Assembly: GCA_018969565.1 (NCBI GenBank)
Contig: JAGWYC010000064.1
Location: forward strand, 1 to 9,490
Length of the DNA: 9,490 nt
Source of the DNA: Bacteroidota bacterium
GTDB taxonomy: Bacteria > Bacteroidota > Bacteroidia > NS11-12g > UBA955
Reading direction: 5' to 3'
Each line of letters begins with the position of its first letter. Within the stretch, counting starts at the first letter, position 1. This document shows, one piece after another, positions 1 through 8,277 of this stretch. Position numbers and translations under genes: made by a program. A model generated the notes under the pieces. The model worked only from the letters and a program-made list of their open reading frames with translations, was not told where the DNA came from and ran no database searches.

Positions 1-90
1 GAAACAAATTACTTCCTGCTGGTCAGAGCTACAGATCTGAACGGTAAAACCCTGTTCAAGAATCAGGGGTACAGTACCTTCAAGGCATTC
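1..90 (+). repeat. C-terminal end of an upstream Ig/FN3-like module (partial)
   Basis: Residues 1-30 show a YFLLVRATD strand followed by KNQGYSTFKAF. This parallels the module ends further down: YYWRVTWSN then NYKFSRIDSF at 533-593, and YYYRITWSN then NYSFSATDSF at 946-1010. The spacing between the two motifs is shorter here. It suggests that at least one more related module lies upstream of the window. The 'N-x-GYS' ending also matches my memory of the TANFOR domain end, which I could not verify. Confidence 0.5.
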
Positions 91-3000
91 AATATGGTGG
101 ACATCCAGCCCCTTTTTGCAGACGCTCCGGAATTCACTAAGCCCCTTGAGGGAACTATCACCGACCTGATGAGCAGTATTACCTCCATCAAGTGGGACAA
201 CCTGCTGGAATTGAATGTGGAAAGCAAACTGAAAAACAAGGTTGAAACACGACTAAAAGTAATCAGGCAAAACGAGTTCAGGGCTGTGCCGGCAGATGTG
301 TTTGCAGAAAACGCTGTGGAAGTGCTTCTGGATACAGTTTTAAGAAGCGACAAGTTGCTGCGGCTGGTGAATGAATTTCAAATTGGCAGCCGCTTTGGCA
401 ATTTCAGCAACAACCAGAATACCCGCTGGGTGATTGGCATACAGCACCGCATTATACCCGGAACGCCGTTCAGCGCGCATATCCAGTTCCGGAATATGGG
501 TAAGGCGCAAACGGAGATTCTTTTCAAGGCTGCAAATCCTAAAACTATTGTACCCGGCACCATTACCCTTTCCAAGGTATATCCGGTGGATGGTGACACA
601 TTGCCCTTTCACTATCCTCCAGTGGTGTACAAAGCTGATAACCTGAGCCCCAACGATAAAGTAGTCTTCTCCTATTTCAGCAGTCCGCTGGAGCCCATTG
701 AATCCAGGAAATATCTGAAGACCACCACAGACGCGGTCTTTAACACCCGACTAAATGCGCTGTCGATGGACACTACACTAAAGGACATCAATGAGTTGCT
801 GGACCAGGCGGCCAGAGAACAGCTGAGGGGAAATGAATCCGACATGAGCACATTACTCAGACAGGTTTCAGATTTATTTAAACGGAACAGCGGAAGGGCA
901 AAAGTTCAGATTCAACATGCCCTGAACTGTAAAAATATACCCCTTGGAAATGCGGCCACCGGCAAACTCGCCCTACTCAGCAATGTGCTGAAATTCCAGG
1001 CAGCCACGGAATTTACAGGAATAGAACCGGTATTGGATATTCCCAATCTTTCCAACATTATTTACGTGTTGCCCTACCGGAACAATATCCAATGGTTGGC
1101 GAGAATCGGAGTATATAATGTTTCGGATAACGGAGGAATGACGCTTGAAGCATTTGCCGACAAGTTTGAGCGCAACAGTTTCAGCGCCAACGAAATGAGC
1201 CTGCCCATGCTGTCGCGCGGCTATGTGAATGCCAAGGGCACCTTTCATGTGGGCATGAGGACACCAAAAATCCTCAAAACCGAAAAAGTAACTGCCGGAA
1301 AAGATGCACAGGGAAGGAACTATGGCGAATTCAGACTCAGCTTCCTGCCTTCAGAAAAACCTTCAAAATTGCTACCCACCCCGGACAACAACGATGCCTG
1401 GCGGCAGTTTGAGTTGCTGAGCGTAGCCCAGCAATGGAATATCGAGGTTTCCAGAGACAGGAATTTCCGTAAGCTGGATACCCTGATTAGCAAGCGTATT
1501 GTAAAGAACTACGATATACGCAATGGTGAAGCCGCGATTATCAACGATTTATATACCGCCGTTGACCGTGTGGTGCGGGTGCGCGACAGCGGTCGCTACT
1601 ATTGGCGGGTCACCTGGAGCAACGTTAGCGACCTGAAGAAAATGAGTGCGGCGGAAGCTGCCTATTACAGGAATCTGTTCAGTTTCATTGCCACCAGTGA
1701 ACTCATAGGAAACCAAAATATCCCGCTGGACTCGCTGTTCAACAGGAATAACTACAAATTCAGCCGCATAGATTCTTTTGACTACCATTACGAAGCTCCG
1801 AAGCTGGCTGTTTCCAAGCCGGGTTTTGAGCTGGTTTACCCTCTGGAAGGTGATACCATACCCTTTTACTATCCGCCGGTAGTCGTCAAAAAAAGTCCTG
1901 CAGATACGGCATTCAAATTCGTACTGAGCACCTTCAACTCCACATTGGAACCTTTCAGGAACGTTAATTACTACATTCTTGATCCAAACCATGCGGCATC
2001 GAGGCGCCTGCGTGGATTGTCATATGATACGGGAGCAGCGAAGATTCGGAATATGTTTGATGTACTGGCCCGGGAGCAATTACTCGGAGAAGGTTCAAGT
2101 CAGGGAAACACAGATGCTGCAGTGGCCGAATTTACTGCACAAACCACCAAAAGATTGCATCTGCAGTTCTTTCAGGCAGGAAGCAGTGGTGTGCTCCCCT
2201 TGGGGAACAGCGCCAGAGGAAAACTGAATCTGGTGCGTGAAGTCATGAAAAGACAGGCTTCCCTCCAATTAATCAACGGGGACGCAACAGAACCGGAAAC
2301 ACCTTCACTGGAGGGACTGGTATATACAAAGCCTTATAAGGATGTGTATTGGAATGCCCGACTGGCTTATTACACGCCACTTGGAACACCAATTACCACG
2401 GTGGACAGTTTTGAGCGAATGTTTCGTGAAAAACGACTGAGCCCTTCATCGGCAATCAGTCCGGAGAATAAGGCAGGACTTGCCTTTTTTGAAGGTCGTT
2501 TCCACGTGGGAATGCGGCGCCCTGAACTCATCAGAAAATTCAATGGAGGTGCTGTTTCTGCCAAGACTATTGAAATCACGTTCCGACCCTCCTCGCTGCC
2601 TCAGCGCCTGTTGCCGGAAACCGAGAATAACGAGGCCTGGAATCAATGGAATGATTTGTTTGTGGCACAACAGTGGAATATTGAGGTTTCGGCCCACCGC
2701 AACTTTGATACCCTGGTGCTGATTAAAGCCCGCGCCGTGGTGGACAAATACTCCGTTCCGGGCTCCACAGAAAAGCTGATGAACGACCTATTCAACATTC
2801 GCCGCGAAACCATCAGCCTGCCCCCGAATAAAAAATACTACTACCGCATCACCTGGAGCAATCCGACCAAACTGGATACAGGCAATAGCCTGCACATGAG
2901 TTATCTGCGATATCAGGTCAGCCTGATGGCCGATGCGCAACGTTTGGGAGCTGAAAGCCAGGGCACTATGGAACAGCTGTCTCAATTATTGCGCAAAGCA

Positions 3001-6000
3001 AACTATTCCTTTAGCGCCACAGACAGTTTCTACGCGGCAGACAGCACGGCCAGAAAAGATACGGCTATTTGCGGCCTGAGTTGTCGGTTTGATATGAATG
3101 GTGTACCGACTGCAGCAGTTTCCGGCGGCGTGAAGGTGAATGATGAAATCAGCGTGGGCCTGTTCACTATGAAAGTCAGCTCCATCAGCGAAAATGTAGG
3201 TGCGAAAACTTATTCCGGAAAAGGACGTATCAGTTCGAATTTATTTTCAAGCGCGATTGCCGTGCGATTTGACGGTATTCAGGTAAATGCGCAGAAACGG
3301 CTCATCTCAGGAGTTGTAAAAGCCGAACATAAAAAAGATAATTTCATGAGCCGCTTTGGGGACAGTACCAATACCGGCTTCGTTTTTTTTGATGAATTAA
3401 AAAATAAATACATCAACGCAGTTTCCAGGTACGGCAATGAGCAGATAAACAAGCGGGTTGCCGATGAAACAGAACTGAAAGGGATGTATGATTACCTCAA
3501 TGCACCGCTGAACCTGATTTCCGATGCCATTCTGGCTGATGAACTTTCACTGCCGCTGGGCCTGAGCCGCGAAGTAGATAATTTCCCCTATACCATTGCC
3601 ATTACGGACATCCAGTTCGGTCCAACAGATGCCACTCTGAACGCAGCGGCCATCCTGCAATTCAACCTCAATGAAATAAACCAGTATGCAGGTTTCGGTA
3701 TCAGCGGGGTTTGTATAACACCCAAAGGACTTGGCGATATAGGGAGCGGGGGCGCATTGGAGCTTATGGGTGAATTCAAGGTACCTATGGGTTCAATGGG
3801 GACATTTTCCCTGATTGGCAGAGAACCCACAAGACAAGGGGCTTCTGGAACTTCGGGAACCCGTTTGGTATGGGACTGCAAAGGGTTCAAACAGATTGAC
3901 ATCAAGGTGGGCCTTGAAATGGATACCTCTTTCGCCGTGCCCATTTATGGTAAAAGACCTGACTTCAGCAAACGGCTGAAAGCTACGGGCCACATGGTGG
4001 CCGGCTCACTGAACAACTGGCTGCTGTCGATGGATTTTGACACCACTTATGAACTGCGCATGATGCCGGGCTTCACCCTGAAGAACAGGCAGGCCGCTCT
4101 GGATTTTTCCGATCTGGCCAATCCACAGCTAATGACCTTCCCAAATGGATATGCCGGTGAACGCGGCAATGCCTGGAAAGGACTGTACATCAAGGAAATA
4201 GGTGTACGTCTGCCGGATTTGTTCTCAGAAAAAGACACCATCAACGGGGTAGGGTTCGCGGCGCAGAATATCATCATTGATGAATCCGGATTCACCGGCA
4301 CCCTGGCCACAAACAATCTGGTTTCTCTGAACAGCGGAACCCTGGCAGGCTGGAAATACTCACTTGATGATGTGCACATTGACATTACCCAAAACGCACT
4401 TACCCGGGCCGGCATGAGCGGGCAGATTGTAACACCTTTCCTCACCGAAAGCCTGGCCTATGGCATCACCTTTGGCTTTGGGCGTTCGCGTGATTCCGTG
4501 AAACTGAACTTCAGCATCAACCCAACCAGGGAAATGACTTTCCCGGCCTGGTTTGCACGCGTAACACTGAATCCGGGAAGCAAGATTGAACTGATTGGCA
4601 ACCCACTGAATCCAAAGAGCCTGCGACTGCAAACCAACTTCAACGGCAGTATTTCACCCGGCGCCGATGATATAGCGGGCTTTAAAGATGTGCGCCTGGG
4701 AACCCTGCCCTTCGAAGGACTGAAGGTGCGTACGGCCTTCTACACCCTGGATTCATTTTCCATAAAACTGGATAAACTGGGCGGCATTAACATGAACCGC
4801 GTAATCCGCGACAATGCTTCTACTCTTAATGCACCTGCCCAAATCCAGGTCAGCGGAACACAAAAAACCGGAGGCTTCCCTATTGCCATTACGGATTTCG
4901 GAATGGATCAGTTTAACGGCAAATGTTTGTTTGACCTGGATCCAAGGTCCGGCGTGCGTATCGGCATTAAATTCAAAGTTTCCATCAACGTGGCAGAGGC
5001 CGGTGGCAATGGCATTGGCGGTGCCTGTCGGGTGGGGCTTTACGGTGGCATTGGCGTAAGCAACGGGAAACCGGTGTTTGCCGCTAAGGGGATAACGGTT
5101 GATACCATCCGGATTGATGCCCAACTGAGCGGCGTGATGCGGGTAAAAGGAGGAATTGTCTTCATTGCCAATCACCCGGTATTTGGCAATGGTGTAGCAG
5201 GGATGCTTCAAGCCACTATGCCTGTACTGGAACTGGGTGTAACCGGTATGTTCGGCGAGGTGCGCGGCCTGCGCTACTGGATGTTTGGTGCTAAGGCAAG
5301 CATCAATCCCGGAATACCCATTGACTTTTCGGCCAATGTGATATACGCCAATTCCTTCAGCGGCGAGGCTTGGTATCACATGGACCGCACCCCCGGAACC
5401 GCAGCCGACCAGGCCGCCGGCTTCCAGATAGGCAAATCGCCCAGCGGGGCTTCGTTTACACCGAACAGCCGTTCCATGTTCGGTTTTGGCGCCGCCCTTG
5501 GCCTGACCGGCCCTCCCGGTTCACCCCTGAGCGGGGATATCGGCTTGTACGCGCAGATCAATAATACCGGCGGTCTGAGCAGACTGACCATGGAAGGCAA
5601 CCTCTGGATGACCGAAAAGGAAAAAATGGCTGCTTCTGTGCTCATCAACGGAAATGCCACCATTGATGTAGATAACAGGAAGTTCGTAGGCGCCATGTCA
5701 GCCCTGGTCAATGTAGCCAACGGAACAGTGCGCGGCCGAAGGGTCATTACCCTGGAAGGCAGGAATTACTATGAGGCAGGGTCCGTGCAGTTGCTGATTA
5801 ATCAGAGAAGTAATGAATGGTACATCAAACTTGGCGACCCCTTCCAAACTAATGGCAAGCTGGGATTTGGCTTCTATGCGGGGTCAGAATTGCTGTTTGA
5901 TGCCGGCGGCTACTTTATGATGGGTAACAAACTCAGCCGCGCTATGCCTCCAATGAGCGATGACCTCTCGGCCAAACTCAAGCAGTCCGGAATCAATATT

Positions 6001-8277
6001 CCCACCACAAGGCCTGCTTCAGGCAGCAACGGCTTTACCATCCTTGCCGGCATAGATGCCAATATTCCTGAAAAGAAGATTGAACTCGGCGGATTTTATG
6101 CCGGCATCGCAATGCAATTTGCCGCAGACGGTATGCTGGCCCCGGCGCAAACCGGTTGTTCCGGCAGGAACGGTATTGGTGGATGGTACATCACGGGTAA
6201 AGCTTACGGCGTAATCAACGGAGCGTTGGGCATCCATGTGGACCTGCCCGTGTTCAAGGGAGATATCATAGCCGCCGAGCTTAATGCGGGAATGATGGTA
6301 GATGCCGGACTGGTAAATCCATATTACTTCAAAGGGCAGTTTGCCGCGAACTATTCTGTATTGGGCGGATTGCTTGAAGGTTCCAAAACCTTTGATTTTG
6401 AAATGGCCGAAGACGAACGCTGCAAACCCAATCTGAATCAGAAAAAGATTACTTCATTCGGCGCCATCGTGGCCGATGCAAAGCCTGCAAATAATACCAC
6501 CGATGTTCTGGTTGGTGTAGAACCATCCATAGCCCTGAATTTCCCGGTGAATACCGTTGTGAAGTTCAAAACTGAACAGATGGACAGGAACAAGAAGGTG
6601 ATCGTTGAAGAACAGATGCGGATCAGATGCGCTTATGTGCGGCTGAGAGACGAAACGCTTCGCTATAACCGAAAGATCAGATTGATCGTATCAGCAGACA
6701 GCCTGGATTTGAGAATTCGTCCTGATTCCTTCCTGAAAGACCAACGTACACGCTACACTCTGAGCGCCAATTTCGTGGGTGAACGCTACAATGCCACCGG
6801 TAAAAGATGGGAACCCATTAAGCGTACATCGAACAGAAACTGGGATACTACGGTAATCATTGGCTTTAACACCGAGGCAGAAGCCAGTTTTCAGGCAGAC
6901 TATGTCAGCTATTCTACCCCACTGGCGGGTGAAAACTGCTTTAAAACCGGTGAACACAGTCAGGGGAAAATCGTATTCCGGCAAAACAATATCCAGAGCA
7001 CCTTCTTTACCGGGACATTGAGCAGTTACGGACCTTTGAGAGAGGTGCAGCTTGCCTCAGGATATAATCGCTATTACGGCTTGTTCAGTAAAGCGGGAAA
7101 CCCTGGTGATACAGCTATGGTTGCTCTGCAATTCGGCAGCAGCAGCCTCACATTCCCCATGCCGAAGCAACTAGATTCCATGTCCATTTACCAGTTCAGA
7201 TTGATTAAAGACAGAGTTCCCGGGTACAGCTTAAATAACGCATCGATAAACCGATTCAATACAATAAATGGTATCAGCATAAGGACTCGTTCCAGCGGTG
7301 AATCCGGAGACCGCAGGGTCATCATGTATTCCATGCTGTTTAAAGTGAGCAGGTATAAAACCATGGAAGAAAAAATCAGGCAGTTGTTCCTGCAAGATTC
7401 CACCATCGCCTTCCTGAGCGACAAGGACATGACCGTGTCTTTGCGCACCAACGAAGCCTTTGAAGAATATGAAATAAAATCGTTTACCTTCCCTATTTCA
7501 GGCGGGAATACCACCTTAGTAACGCCCTTGATTGTGGCCTGTTCCAATCTGGCTGCAGATGACCAACCCTGGATTAAGGATTTTTACCGGCCAAGGGTTT
7601 TCATGGCAGGAGATTCCATCCGTAAACGTTACCCTTCGCTTAGCGGAATATTTCTGGATCGGACCAAACAGCAATCGGGGGTCAGTATTATTCCAGACGA
7701 CCATATTCTCAAACCCATGCCCAACTTCAGTCTTTTCCTGGATCAGTATGACTTAAGACTGGCCGATAACAGGCTGCGCAACCTGAATAATGTCTCTGCA
7801 TCGGTAGCAAAACTCAGAGAACAGGGGATTTCTGCAGATCTGGCTGTTGCTGTGAATAATACCAGGCTCAGTATTGACCCTATGACCGGAGAAGTTGGCC
7901 CTTCCGGTCCTTCATTGGCGCTTCCGCCGGTAAATACCGGCCCTCCCCCTCCGCCCCTCGGCAGCAGGCTGAATCTGAGTTACTCTAAATACAAACTAAT
8001 CGCCGACGATTTCAGCCGCCTTAAATCCATGGCTTCGCAAATTTCAACCAGCGGCACAACCTGGAACAGCCTGACTGAAAAAGAGCAGGCACTGATTAAA
8101 CGAGTACGGAAATCTGATTACGTACTTCAGACACCTACCAACCAAGATCCCTTTGCCATCCTTTTTTATAAAAACAGTGCGGCTAACACCGTGCTGCAAA
8201 AAGCGCGCATCAACAGCGGCATCCTGAAAATGCAGACCATCATTTCGGTTTCCTACAGCTACAGCACTTTCAAATGA
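1..8277 (+). CDS. Giant multidomain secreted/surface protein, 5'-truncated by the window (TANFOR-like, tentative)
   Basis: The reading frame is open from base 1 to the TGA at 8275-8277, giving 2758 visible codons. The ATG at 94 is only the first internal Met, because the codons before it continue the same kind of sequence. From N to C the protein shows the end of an upstream module (residues 1-30), a short PLEGT module (about 40-180), two homologous modules of about 400 residues (191-593, 610-1010), a beta-rich region with sparse cysteines (1024-2141), an SbsA-like Ig domain (about 2150-2290), more beta-rich sequence, a Pro/Gly linker (2626-2656) and a C-terminal part of about 100 residues. 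I see no catalytic motif, no transmembrane helix and no obvious type IX secretion sorting domain at the C-terminus, which ends YSYSTFK. Only 12 cysteines are visible. It resembles very large Bacteroidota proteins that I recall as TANFOR-domain or hypothetical proteins; this naming is from memory. A structural or adhesive role outside the inner membrane is inferred. The downstream gene overlaps its stop codon, so the two are probably co-expressed. Confidence 0.9.
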   Translation, partial: ETNYFLLVRATDLNGKTLFKNQGYSTFKAFNMVDIQPLFADAPEFTKPLEGTITDLMSSITSIKWDNLLELNVESKLKNKVETRLKVIRQNEFRAVPADVFAENAVEVLLDTVLRSDKLLRLVNEFQIGSRFGNFSNNQNTRWVIGIQHRIIPGTPFSAHIQFRNMGKAQTEILFKAANPKTIVPGTITLSKVYPVDGDTLPFHYPPVVYKADNLSPNDKVVFSYFSSPLEPIESRKYLKTTTDAVFNTRLNALSMDTTLKDINELLDQAAREQLRGNESDMSTLLRQVSDLFKRNSGRAKVQIQHALNCKNIPLGNAATGKLALLSNVLKFQAATEFTGIEPVLDIPNLSNIIYVLPYRNNIQWLARIGVYNVSDNGGMTLEAFADKFERNSFSANEMSLPMLSRGYVNAKGTFHVGMRTPKILKTEKVTAGKDAQGRNYGEFRLSFLPSEKPSKLLPTPDNNDAWRQFELLSVAQQWNIEVSRDRNFRKLDTLISKRIVKNYDIRNGEAAIINDLYTAVDRVVRVRDSGRYYWRVTWSNVSDLKKMSAAEAAYYRNLFSFIATSELIGNQNIPLDSLFNRNNYKFSRIDSFDYHYEAPKLAVSKPGFELVYPLEGDTIPFYYPPVVVKKSPADTAFKFVLSTFNSTLEPFRNVNYYILDPNHAASRRLRGLSYDTGAAKIRNMFDVLAREQLLGEGSSQGNTDAAVAEFTAQTTKRLHLQFFQAGSSGVLPLGNSARGKLNLVREVMKRQASLQLINGDATEPETPSLEGLVYTKPYKDVYWNARLAYYTPLGTPITTVDSFERMFREKRLSPSSAISPENKAGLAFFEGRFHVGMRRPELIRKFNGGAVSAKTIEITFRPSSLPQRLLPETENNEAWNQWNDLFVAQQWNIEVSAHRNFDTLVLIKARAVVDKYSVPGSTEKLMNDLFNIRRETISLPPNKKYYYRITWSNPTKLDTGNSLHMSYLRYQVSLMADAQRLGAESQGTMEQLSQLLRKANYSFSATDSFYAADSTARKDTAICGLSCRFDMNGVPTAAVSGGVKVNDEISVGLFTMKVSSISENVGAKTYSGKGRISSNLFSSAIAVRFDGIQVNAQKRLISGVVKAEHKKDNFMSRFGDSTNTGFVFFDELKNKYINAVSRYGNEQINKRVADETELKGMYDYLNAPLNLISDAILADELSLPLGLSREVDNFPYTIAITDIQFGPTDATLNAAAILQFNLNEINQYAGFGISGVCITPKGLGDIGSGGALELMGEFKVPMGSMGTFSLIGREPTRQGASGTSGTRLVWDCKGFKQIDIKVGLEMDTSFAVPIYGKRPDFSKRLKATGHMVAGSLNNWLLSMDFDTTYELRMMPGFTLKNRQAALDFSDLANPQLMTFPNGYAGERGNAWKGLYIKEIGVRLPDLFSEKDTINGVGFAAQNIIIDESGFTGTLATNNLVSLNSGTLAGWKYSLDDVHIDITQNALTRAGMSGQIVTPFLTESLAYGITFGFGRSRDSVKLNFSINPTREMTFPAWFARVTLNPGSKIELIGNPLNPKSLRLQTNFNGSISPGADDIAGFKDVRLGTLPFEGLKVRTAFYTLDSFSIKLDKLGGINMNRVIRDNASTLNAPAQIQVSGTQKTGGFPIAITDFGMDQFNGKCLFDLDPRSGVRIGIKFKVSINVAEAGGNGIGGACRVGLYGGIGVSNGKPVFAAKGITVDTIRIDAQLSGVMRVKGGIVFIANHPVFGNGVAGMLQATMPVLELGVTGMFGEVRGLRYWMFGAKASINPGIPIDFSANVIYANSFSGEAWYHMDRTPGTAADQAAGFQIGKSPSGASFTPNSRSMFGFGAALGLTGPPGSPLSGDIGLYAQINNTGGLSRLTMEGNLWMTEKEKMAASVLINGNATIDVDNRKFVGAMSALVNVANGTVRGRRVITLEGRNYYEAGSVQLLINQRSNEWYIKLGDPFQTNGKLGFGFYAGSELLFDAGGYFMMGNKLSRAMPPMSDDLSAKLKQSGINIPTTRPASGSNGFTILAGIDANIPEKKIELGGFYAGIAMQFAADGMLAPAQTGCSGRNGIGGWYITGKAYGVINGALGIHVDLPVFKGDIIAAELNAGMMVDAGLVNPYYFKGQFAANYSVLGGLLEGSKTFDFEMAEDERCKPNLNQKKITSFGAIVADAKPANNTTDVLVGVEPSIALNFPVNTVVKFKTEQMDRNKKVIVEEQMRIRCAYVRLRDETLRYNRKIRLIVSADSLDLRIRPDSFLKDQRTRYTLSANFVGERYNATGKRWEPIKRTSNRNWDTTVIIGFNTEAEASFQADYVSYSTPLAGENCFKTGEHSQGKIVFRQNNIQSTFFTGTLSSYGPLREVQLASGYNRYYGLFSKAGNPGDTAMVALQFGSSSLTFPMPKQLDSMSIYQFRLIKDRVPGYSLNNASINRFNTINGISIRTRSSGESGDRRVIMYSMLFKVSRYKTMEEKIRQLFLQDSTIAFLSDKDMTVSLRTNEAFEEYEIKSFTFPISGGNTTLVTPLIVACSNLAADDQPWIKDFYRPRVFMAGDSIRKRYPSLSGIFLDRTKQQSGVSIIPDDHILKPMPNFSLFLDQYDLRLADNRLRNLNNVSASVAKLREQGISADLAVAVNNTRLSIDPMTGEVGPSGPSLALPPVNTGPPPPPLGSRLNLSYSKYKLIADDFSRLKSMASQISTSGTTWNSLTEKEQALIKRVRKSDYVLQTPTNQDPFAILFYKNSAANTVLQKARINSGILKMQTIISVSYSYSTFK
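118..540 (+). other. Short beta-rich module beginning with PLEGT, within the giant protein
   Basis: Residues about 40-180 open with PEFTKPLEGT (residues 43-52). Its PLEGT resembles PVDGDT (residues 195-200) and PLEGDT (614-619), the openings of the two longer modules that follow. It continues with a SIKWDN strand, a lysine-rich stretch, and RWVIGIQHRIIPGTPFSAHI. It is much shorter than the two modules of about 400 residues and lacks their FHVGMR and AQQWNIEVS motifs, so it may be a trimmed or divergent copy or a separate Ig-like domain. Boundaries are approximate. Confidence 0.4.
571..1779 (+). repeat. Tandem module A (residues 191-593) of the giant protein
   Basis: This is the first of two protein-level repeats. 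Landmarks in order are VYPVDGDTLPFHYPPVV (residues 193-209), a helical stretch containing AREQL, PLGNAATGKL, FHVGMR (415-420), NNDAW (463-467), VAQQWNIEVS with RNF (475-489), YYWRVTWSN (533-541) and NYKFSRIDSF (584-593). Each has a counterpart in module B in the same order, at an offset of 419 residues in the first half and 413-417 in the second. The pattern suggests Ig/FN3-like strands with a charged helical insert around residues 257-300. I do not know a function. C310 is the only cysteine in this module. Confidence 0.8.
1828..3030 (+). repeat. Tandem module B (residues 610-1010) of the giant protein
   Basis: This is the second copy of module A. Matching landmarks are LVYPLEGDTIPFYYPPVV (611-628), LAREQL, PLGNSARGKL, FHVGMR (834-839), NNEAW, VAQQWNIEVS with RNF (888-902), YYYRITWSN (946-954) and NYSFSATDSF (1001-1010). 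Identity is concentrated in these motifs, while the loops between them have diverged. At DNA level the best-matching stretch, around AQQWNIEVS, still differs mostly at third codon positions, so this is an old duplication under protein-level constraint, not a recent DNA repeat. The module contains no cysteine. Confidence 0.8.
3070..6423 (+). other. Long glycine-rich, beta-strand-rich region with paired cysteines (residues 1024-2141)
   Basis: The region opens with a CGLSC motif (C1024, C1028) and a 'SGKGRI' strand, then runs for over 1100 residues of short alternating hydrophobic/polar strands separated by Gly, Asn and Asp turns. Cysteines occur in well-spaced pairs: C1238/C1293, C1642/C1676 and C2053/C2141. 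The stretch NFPYTIAITDIQFG (1194-1207) reappears as GGFPIAITDFGMDQFNG (1624-1640), and each copy is followed by a Gly-rich segment with one cysteine (GISGVC, GIGGAC). The last part has GIGGWYITGKAYGVINGALG (2058-2077) and VLGGLLEGSKTFDFE (2120-2134), a pattern I associate from memory with giant Bacteroidota proteins. The fold is not recognised from sequence alone; an elongated beta scaffold is inferred. Confidence 0.55.
6448..6867 (+). other. SbsA-like bacterial Ig domain (Big_5-like)
   Basis: Residues about 2150-2289 contain ADAKPANNTTDVLVGVEPSI then ALNFPVN, the usual opening of SbsA-type Ig domains, in which a 'P-x-N/D-G/N' turn is followed by a V-x-V strand and a 'φ-x-φ-x-F-x-x-P' strand. 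Later strands include IRLIVSADSL and RYTLSANF (2251-2257), which would be the closing Y-x-φ strand. Such domains are spacers or adhesion modules in extracellular proteins. The C-terminal boundary is uncertain, because an insert around the basic 'NATGKRWEPIKRTSNRN' segment makes it longer than a typical copy. Confidence 0.55.
7873..7968 (+). other. Pro/Gly-rich linker with a five-proline run
   Basis: Residues 2625-2656 read as a low-complexity linker: ...DPMTGEVGPSGPSLALPP, then NTGPPPPPLGSR, with P2648-P2652 consecutive. It separates the beta-rich body from a more mixed C-terminal tail of about 100 residues that contains a helical-looking LTEKEQALIKRVRKS segment. Consecutive prolines normally stall ribosomes and need elongation factor P. 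Confidence 0.6.

Noticed and set aside
94..96. ATG at 94 as the start of the giant gene
   Set aside because: The frame is open back to base 1, and the 31 preceding codons encode sequence that matches the ends of the downstream modules (YFLLVRATD; NQGYSTFKAF). The gene therefore begins upstream of the window.
1979..2227. + strand alternative-frame ORF overlapping module B
   Set aside because: Its translation is unlike any domain and the overlapping frame is clearly the coding one, with repeat motifs shared with module A.
3383..3390. Run of eight T residues within the giant gene as a possible phase-variation tract
   Set aside because: It is short, lies in frame (V-F-F-D), and there is no sign of a frameshift or alternative frame nearby. 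Ordinary Phe codon use explains it.
4753..5379. A 208-codon open frame on the minus strand
   Set aside because: It lies wholly inside the giant gene, whose + strand frame has convincing domain structure throughout. Its translation is His/Pro-rich mixed sequence without motifs, as expected from an antisense shadow.
5494..5540. GPPGSP-type segment as a collagen-like repeat
   Set aside because: Only a single GLTGPPGSPLSG turn is present, with no Gly-X-Y periodicity around it.
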